NCBI GenBank assembly: GCA_963606545.1 | Contig: CAVCYP010000052.1 | Location: 1-10,795 of the forward strand | Direction of reading: 5' to 3' | DNA length: 10,795 nt | Source of the DNA: UBA9732 sp963606545 | GTDB taxonomy: Bacteria; Spirochaetota; Spirochaetia; Sphaerochaetales; Sphaerochaetaceae | Part shown: positions 5,901 through 10,795 of the stretch, piece by piece | How positions within the stretch are numbered: position 1 is the first letter of the stretch | Layout: the number at the start of each line of letters is the position of its first letter | The notes under the pieces: model-generated | The model's input: only the letters and a program-made list of their open reading frames with translations | Told to the model about the DNA's origin: nothing | Database searches by the model: none | Translations under genes and position numbers: made by a program

Positions 5901-7700
5901 ATGAAAAAAATAACAATTGCTCTTGTTTTTTGTCTTGCTTTATCTTGTTTCTGCTTTGCCAGTTCAACAAGTGACAACTATCAGAAGATCTACTCTGTAG
6001 ATGACACAATTTGGCAGAAGATAGCAGATTTGTATTTGCTAACCGGCCGTTCGCTTCCAAGTACAACTGGGCCTTATAGTGGCGCAGAATTGAAGGCTAT
6101 GGTAGAAAAAGTAGATGTTGATGAACTTTCAGACTATCAAAAGCAATTGTACAGCAATATTATGGCCATTCTTGATGAAGATGCAGCAGCTCCAGTGTTC
6201 AAAGCAGAACTTGAGGTGGATGTAGAGGCTTACATTAACAGTAATTCGGACTCTGAGTACTTTCAGACTAGAGATAACTGGGTTCGTGGCTGGGCAGATC
6301 AAAAGCAGTTCTTAAATATCAACACAGAAGAACATGTTGGTGCTAACTTCTACGGTTTCTTTGATTTTTCTCTAGGTACGGCCAAAGATTGGAAAAGCAA
6401 CGAAAACACGGACAGAAAGTTTGGAGACAGCTTACTTTGGACGAACATTCCATTTGTTTTGGCTAATGACATGAAGCAATTAGACTTCAACTTCCCACTC
6501 AGAGCGTTTGTCTCCGCCGGTGGCGAGCATTGGACCTTTACCGTTGGCCGTGACAAACTTAGCTGGGGTAACGGAACAACTGGAAACTTTGTAGTAGGGG
6601 ACCACCTTAAGTACCACAATGCAGCTCACTTCACAACTTTTGAAAAGAACTTTAAATATACTTTCTTGGTGTCTTCTTTCCCGCATCCACAGATGTACTA
6701 TACGGAGAATGATGACGAAACTATGACTATGAGCCTTCACGGCCTTGGCTCAGGTCAGTCTGACTACATGAATGGAATTTCAGCTTTCATCGCCCACCGC
6801 CTTGAGTGGAATATTCTGGAAAACCTCTCTTTTACTCTCACAGAAGGTGTCATGTATATGAGCAAAGACAACAAAATTGACCTGATGGCTTTTGCCCCAG
6901 CCATGATGTACCACAACAACTACACCAGAAGTAACACTAATTCTATTTTAGCGCTAGAATTAGACTGGACTCTTCTTAAGGGGCTGAACGTCTACGGGCA
7001 GGTGGTGGTGGATGAATCTGTCCTCCCTGGAGAGAACAACCCAGCTACCTCAACTGACCTAGCTGAGCCTAATGGCCTTGGTTATCTCCTTGGAGTAACG
7101 TACATTACTGAACTTGGGAATGGGACTTTGACCCTTAACGCAGAAGGTGCTTACACAACCCCTTACCTTTATTTGCGCGATGGGGATCAGCAAGCAGGTG
7201 AAAGCAAAAGAGAACAGACTCACGGTCGTTATGGCATCAACTATGTTGTAGCCTTAAGAGAGATGAGTGACTGTGGTGGAACTGAAAACTATAATCTAGA
7301 TTTCCTTGGCTATAAGTACGGCGGAGATGCCATTGTTGCATATCTGAGTGCTGAATACAAAACCTTGGACAAGTGGAGCGCAGGAACTAGTTTCTTCCTC
7401 ATGCTTCATGGAACTCACGATAAATACACCGTTTGGAGTAGGGTTAACAAGTATACAAATAAGATTACTCCAACCACAAATCACCAGACAATAAACTATA
7501 ATGATTCCAATGCTTACCTAAGAGATAGCATAGAAACCAGCTTTGTGGCTTCATTATTTGGAACTTATGACTTTGATTACGGTTTTGCTGTGGAACTTGA
7601 AACTGATTTGATTTATCTGAAGAACCCTGGTAATATCAGCGCAAATCCAAGCCTGTTTGACTGTCAAACAACAATTAGTGTGAGCTATACCCTCAAGTAA
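5901..7700 (+). CDS. Exported Wzi-like outer-membrane beta-barrel protein
   Basis: 599 residues from ATG 5901. Residues 1-20 are a Sec signal peptide ending in CFA. A largely helical N-terminal segment (about 32-95, with LYLLTGRSLPS and PYSGAEL) is followed by a long run of amphipathic beta strands to a terminal SVSYTLK. The block GRDKLSWGNG (216-225) followed by GNFVVGD resembles the GR...WG.G motif of capsule-assembly Wzi proteins, which anchor exported polysaccharide at the cell surface. E. coli Wzi has about 480 residues, so this one is longer. A general spirochaete barrel protein is the alternative, and no capsule gene is visible nearby to support a polysaccharide role. It forms its own unit: 150 bp separate it from the next gene, and I see no clear hairpin terminator after it. 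Confidence 0.6.
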   Translation: MKKITIALVFCLALSCFCFASSTSDNYQKIYSVDDTIWQKIADLYLLTGRSLPSTTGPYSGAELKAMVEKVDVDELSDYQKQLYSNIMAILDEDAAAPVFKAELEVDVEAYINSNSDSEYFQTRDNWVRGWADQKQFLNINTEEHVGANFYGFFDFSLGTAKDWKSNENTDRKFGDSLLWTNIPFVLANDMKQLDFNFPLRAFVSAGGEHWTFTVGRDKLSWGNGTTGNFVVGDHLKYHNAAHFTTFEKNFKYTFLVSSFPHPQMYYTENDDETMTMSLHGLGSGQSDYMNGISAFIAHRLEWNILENLSFTLTEGVMYMSKDNKIDLMAFAPAMMYHNNYTRSNTNSILALELDWTLLKGLNVYGQVVVDESVLPGENNPATSTDLAEPNGLGYLLGVTYITELGNGTLTLNAEGAYTTPYLYLRDGDQQAGESKREQTHGRYGINYVVALREMSDCGGTENYNLDFLGYKYGGDAIVAYLSAEYKTLDKWSAGTSFFLMLHGTHDKYTVWSRVNKYTNKITPTTNHQTINYNDSNAYLRDSIETSFVASLFGTYDFDYGFAVELETDLIYLKNPGNISANPSLFDCQTTISVSYTLK

Positions 7701-7752
7701 AAGATATTTTGAAGCTACATCAAAAATACACAAAAACACATTTAAATCTAGA

Positions 7753-7781
7753 TTGACAGCCTAAGACGGATGTGATAGCAC
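7753..7781 (+). promoter_or_regulatory. Possible promoter before the nucleotidase homologue
   Basis: A perfect -35 TTGACA at 7753-7758; the region at -10 spacing (TGTGATAGCAC, 7771-7781) is a poor match to TATAAT. The leader to ATG 7852 would be about 65 nt. No other convincing promoter is seen in 7701-7851. Confidence 0.3.
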
Positions 7782-7851
7782 AAATTTAGATTTGGGTATG
7801 CTTTGCTAAATGAGCTAGCTTCCCAAGGGACATCTAATCTTGGAGTAACAC

Positions 7852-9723
7852 ATGAAGAGAACAGCATTAACATTATTGTTGATTGTTGGCCTTGTGGCAT
7901 CAGTGTTCGCAGCTGGAATAGCTGAGGATATGGGCGCAGTGCAGACTTCCGCGCCTGCAGACACAACAGCACCTGCAACCACAACAGAAACAACAGACGC
8001 AGCAACAACAGCTGCAACCGGCGTCACGAAGATTCGTGTTTTTGAGACCACGGATATTCACGGATATCTTTTGGATACATCATCTGGCGATGAGAGCACT
8101 TTTCAGTATCGGCTTGCCTATATTGCAAATGAGGTAAACGAGGCGCGTAAGGCAGAGGAATACGATGGCGTTCTGCTATTGAACGGCGGAAATAACTACG
8201 AGGGCACGCCGGTGTCCAACTTGCTGCAAGGTAGCGCGGTGAAGGCGGCCATGGATGCCATGGATTATGATGCGGCCTCCATTGGCAACCACGAGTTCGA
8301 TTACGGTATCACAAACAACTGTGATGACGACGGCACGCTTTCTGCTTACGCAATTGGCAACTTCACTGGTGATAGCGATATCTCAGTTTTGGCCTACAAT
8401 TTGTATTACGCTGGCACCAAGGATAGAGTATCGTTTGCAAAGGATTACGTAGTCGTAGAGAAGGGTGGAAAGCGTGTGGCCCTGATTGGCTATATTTCCG
8501 ATTTCTCCTCCCAGGTCATGACCAGCAAGATATCGGCCTACGAGATTGACGACAGCCTTGATGCCCTCGTTGCCAAGATTAAAGAGGTCAACGCGGCAGA
8601 GAACCCAGATGTCACAGTAGTTGTTTCGTTCTCCGGTGCATCTTCACTTGCAGAAAAGCTTTCCAAGGAAGACGTTGACCTAGTCACCGGAGGCCATAAC
8701 CAGGCTTCAAGTGGCTCTGCAGGCATCTCCTCCACAGGTGTCGCCTACCTTGAGAGCGCCTGCTATGCCCAAGGTTACGTCTATGCAACTATTATCGTGG
8801 ACAACGTAACCGGCGAAGTCAGCGTAGAAGACCTTGGCGCAAAAGCCCTTACCGGTCGTGGCGTAGACACCTCAGTCCTCTACGACACTGCAGACAATAC
8901 CTCTCTTGATCCTACAGTTCTTGCCATTTCCCATGAGGCTTGGAACGCCGTTAAGGACGATATGCAAGAGGAGTTAGGCTACATTACAGTTTCAATTGAT
9001 AAGACAAGTACCAGCGACAATGGCGCAACCTACGCCGGTAACTGGATTACTGGCCTCATGCTCCGCTATGCATCAGAAAAGTGTGGCGCAGTTGCAGCTT
9101 TCTATAACAACGGCGGTATCAGAACTACTCTCAAGATTGCAGATGGCGAAACAACCCGCACCATAACGGCTGGCGATATCTATCAGATAAATCCTTTCTG
9201 TAATTCTTGGTATATCTATGAAGTTACAGGTGCAGAACTTGCTCAGCAGTTGGTTAACGGCTTTACCAATATGGGTAATTACGGAGACCAGATGTCCGGT
9301 CTAACCTTTACATATACACAGAAAGAAGTAGCTTCTAGCTCTGGTAGCGGTTCTGCTGGTGGCGCTGGAGCTCCTGCTAGCGATGGCAAGGGAGCAGGCG
9401 GTCCTGCAGGTGGCCCAGGCGGCCCAGGTGGTCCAGGCGGCGGAAGTAGAAAGACCTACGAATACACCATTACAAGCATTACTCTTTCAGATGGTACTGT
9501 TGTAGACGTCAACGACACAGAAACCACCTACCTGGTTTGTACCTCAAGCTATAGTGGCACACTCGCTGGTGGCGTTTTTGAGAACAAAACTCCTGTATAT
9601 CCAATAACAGAGGCTCCAATTGACAATATAACCATCATTGAACTTCTCAGAGAGGAAGCTGCAGCCAACAACGGCCTCATCTCCGTTGACACAAGCGCAA
9701 GAGGTACCCTTGTCACAGAGTGA
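7852..9723 (+). CDS. Exported UshA-type 5'-nucleotidase homologue with altered metal site
   Basis: 623 residues: signal peptide 1-20, Thr/Ala-rich linker about 30-58, metallophosphoesterase domain about 60-330, and 5'-nucleotidase C-terminal domain about 355-620. Family members remove phosphate from nucleotides or nucleotide sugars in the periplasm. Against E. coli UshA by motif, Asp68 and His70 (DIHG), the GNHEFD block (145-150), His282 and Gln284 (GGHNQ) and the substrate motif NNGGIR (419-424) are kept. The bridging Asp84 is replaced by Asn114 (NGGN, 111-114), and metal ligand His217 by Phe260 (SFSG). Activity is thus doubtful or changed. A Gly/Pro-rich insert (about 497-532, GGP repeats) interrupts the C-terminal domain. 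GGAG (7842-7845) is six bases before the ATG. The gene ends before a long hairpin terminator. Confidence 0.85.
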   Translation: MKRTALTLLLIVGLVASVFAAGIAEDMGAVQTSAPADTTAPATTTETTDAATTAATGVTKIRVFETTDIHGYLLDTSSGDESTFQYRLAYIANEVNEARKAEEYDGVLLLNGGNNYEGTPVSNLLQGSAVKAAMDAMDYDAASIGNHEFDYGITNNCDDDGTLSAYAIGNFTGDSDISVLAYNLYYAGTKDRVSFAKDYVVVEKGGKRVALIGYISDFSSQVMTSKISAYEIDDSLDALVAKIKEVNAAENPDVTVVVSFSGASSLAEKLSKEDVDLVTGGHNQASSGSAGISSTGVAYLESACYAQGYVYATIIVDNVTGEVSVEDLGAKALTGRGVDTSVLYDTADNTSLDPTVLAISHEAWNAVKDDMQEELGYITVSIDKTSTSDNGATYAGNWITGLMLRYASEKCGAVAAFYNNGGIRTTLKIADGETTRTITAGDIYQINPFCNSWYIYEVTGAELAQQLVNGFTNMGNYGDQMSGLTFTYTQKEVASSSGSGSAGGAGAPASDGKGAGGPAGGPGGPGGPGGGSRKTYEYTITSITLSDGTVVDVNDTETTYLVCTSSYSGTLAGGVFENKTPVYPITEAPIDNITIIELLREEAAANNGLISVDTSARGTLVTE

Positions 9724-9766
9724 CAAAGTCCTCTAGCTTCTAGGCTTAGCTTTTATAGCTAATTTC

Positions 9767-9815
9767 AAGGCCATTAGTGGGAATCTTCGTAGATTCTTGC
9801 ACTGGTGGCCTTTTT
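9767..9815 (+). terminator. Long hairpin terminator after the nucleotidase homologue
   Basis: Outer arms AAGGCCA (9767-9773) and TGGCCTT (9806-9812), extended by TTAGTG against CACTGG with two G-U pairs and by GAATC against GATTC around a TTCGTA loop, then five T (9811-9815). The 3' end of the truncated minus-strand frame runs into this hairpin. Confidence 0.85.
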
Positions 9816-10043
9816 CTTTGTAGAAGAAAGTACGTCCAGGGCCTCAGGTGCCGAGAGTTCGACAGTATAACCGGTTTCAGCTTCAAAGGCTTCTACTGCG
9901 GCTTTGAGGGCATCTACCTGTGCTCCTGATGCACTGACCCACATTGTGATTGTTTTGCTTTCTTCTTGTGCGGCTTGTGCAAAAAGAGCTGTGCTACATA
10001 CAAGAATAAGAAGAGCAACTAAAAAGGATATATATATTGGCAT
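9774..10043 (-). pseudogene. Truncated solute-binding-protein gene (5' part only)
   Basis: From ATG 10043 the frame encodes 89 residues: a signal peptide (1-22, ending in LFA), then ITMWVSASGAQVDALKAAVEAF and ETGYTVEL, the usual first strand and helix of family-1 extracellular solute-binding proteins. Such proteins have about 400 residues; here the frame goes off after about residue 70 and its last 15 codons read backwards through the terminator of the neighbouring gene. The 3' three-quarters were therefore deleted, with the breakpoint near 9810-9840. The ribosome site is weak. A small secreted protein is possible but unlikely. Confidence 0.7.
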
Positions 10044-10064
10044 TTTCTTGCGTATTGGGGCAGT

Positions 10065-10121
10065 TATAATGTAAAATCCACGTGAATTGAGTACGAAAGT
10101 ACAAATGAAATACAAAAGGAG
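10065..10121 (+). promoter_or_regulatory. -10 box and ribosome site of the solute-binding protein
   Basis: TATAAT at 10065-10070 without a good -35 at normal spacing, and a strong Shine-Dalgarno AGGAG (10117-10121) six bases before ATG 10128. The in-frame ATG at 10122 directly abuts the Shine-Dalgarno and is a less likely start. Confidence 0.45.
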
Positions 10122-10127
10122 ATGACT

Positions 10128-10795
10128 ATGAAAAAGATTTTGAGCGTATTGCTCGTACTATGTCTAGTCGCTGGATTTGTTTTTGCTCAGGGGCAGGCTG
10201 AAAAGGACGCTAACTCTATTGAAGCAAAAATTGAAGCAGGTCAGAAAATGACTGATGCTGAACTTCTTGAGCTTGCAAAACAGGAAACAGGAAGTTTCTA
10301 TGTTTATGGTAATACTTCCCGTATTGCAAAGGCTGTTACAAACTTTGTTAAGCTCTATGGTACAGAACTTGGACTTGATGAGACTACAGCAGTTGGAACT
10401 AAGATGAACGATACTGATATCTATACAACTTTGTTCCAAGAGGCTGAAGGTGGTTCAGCTAACGTTGCATCAATGGTCATGATTCAGGATGGCGCTCAGC
10501 TTGCTATCTACAGAGCAAACTCTTCAATCATGCTGAACTATGTTCCAGCAAGTCTTGCAGGCAAAGTTGATGAAAATGACCTTGTTCCACTCGTACACCA
10601 GTACATCAACAAGCTCTTCATTTGGAATAACCTTGGAGAGAATGCTCCAGTTATCACCAACGTATGGCAGCTCACAGAAGCAGCTCTTAAGGACAAGGTT
10701 TTCTTCAAGAACCCATCTGCAGAGCAGGTTAACATGAACTTCCTCATCATGTGCACCAGCGATCAGTGGTCAGAAAAGCTTGCACAGGCCTACAA
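10128..10795 (+). CDS. ABC-importer solute-binding protein, 3' end outside the window
   Basis: 222 complete codons are visible, with no stop before the window edge. Residues 1-20 are a signal peptide ending in VFA, followed by QGQAEK; there is no lipobox Cys at the cleavage site, so it is probably a free periplasmic protein. The mature part begins with a charged helix (LLELAKQETG), then FYVYGNTSRIAKAVTNFVKLYG, which matches the first strand and helix of type-2 periplasmic binding proteins of the iron/polyamine-like group. Ligand contacts cannot be assigned. Transporter permease and ATPase genes would be expected downstream, outside the window. The truncated binding-protein gene diverges from it across an 84-bp gap, but the sequences belong to different subfamilies, so they are not simple duplicates. 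Confidence 0.75.
   Translation, partial: MKKILSVLLVLCLVAGFVFAQGQAEKDANSIEAKIEAGQKMTDAELLELAKQETGSFYVYGNTSRIAKAVTNFVKLYGTELGLDETTAVGTKMNDTDIYTTLFQEAEGGSANVASMVMIQDGAQLAIYRANSSIMLNYVPASLAGKVDENDLVPLVHQYINKLFIWNNLGENAPVITNVWQLTEAALKDKVFFKNPSAEQVNMNFLIMCTSDQWSEKLAQAY

Noticed and set aside
10164..10439. 91-codon minus-strand frame under the solute-binding protein
   Set aside because: It is antisense to a gene with signal peptide and strong ribosome site; its Cys/Ser/Asn-rich product looks like complement noise.

Overview
The window looks like chromosome from a host-associated spirochaete, most likely a gut Treponema. The grounds are indirect: several Lys-starting signal peptides of about 20 residues, a large beta-barrel outer-membrane protein ending in Phe with a Treponema sheath-protein look, a second outer-membrane barrel, and several surface or periplasmic genes in a moderately AT-rich background. 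No rRNA or tRNA marker is present, so the genus is an inference.

Layout. (1) 1-1551: a 495-residue beta-barrel outer-membrane protein gene with a strong intrinsic terminator. (2) 1560-5600: an accessory block. It holds a 130-residue protein of unknown function (+), a hipBA toxin-antitoxin operon (-), a roughly 280-bp degenerate array with a 9-bp period, and a gene (+) for an AAA ATPase fused to a winged helix and a DUF234-like PD-(D/E)XK nuclease domain. (3) 5605-5830: the decayed 3' end of a second outer-membrane barrel gene, in inverted orientation, still carrying a terminator like that of the first. The accessory block is thus bracketed by inverted paralogous gene ends. (4) 5901-7700: an exported Wzi-like outer-membrane barrel. 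(5) 7852-9723: an exported UshA-type 5'-nucleotidase homologue with two metal ligands replaced and a Gly/Pro-rich insert. (6) 9774-10043: a truncated solute-binding-protein gene (-), divergent from (7) 10128-10795: a solute-binding-protein gene (+) that runs off the window.

The most interesting part is the accessory block. The ATPase-nuclease gene has a consensus promoter (TTGACA, 16 bp, TATAAT) whose -10 box is at the centre of a 39-bp near-perfect palindrome. A second copy of the palindrome, without the -35 box, lies 2.03 kb upstream against the 3' end of hipA. The two copies are direct repeats enclosing hipBA and the 9-bp array. The simplest reading is an operator bound by the protein's own winged helix, with the second copy either a relic of a lost neighbour or part of a mobile or recombining unit. 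hipBA has its own small palindrome that contains the -10 box and abuts the start codon, which suggests an autoregulated, leaderless message.

The remaining genes are ordinary envelope functions: outer-membrane barrels, a periplasmic nucleotidase homologue and ABC-importer binding proteins. They are separate transcription units rather than one operon.
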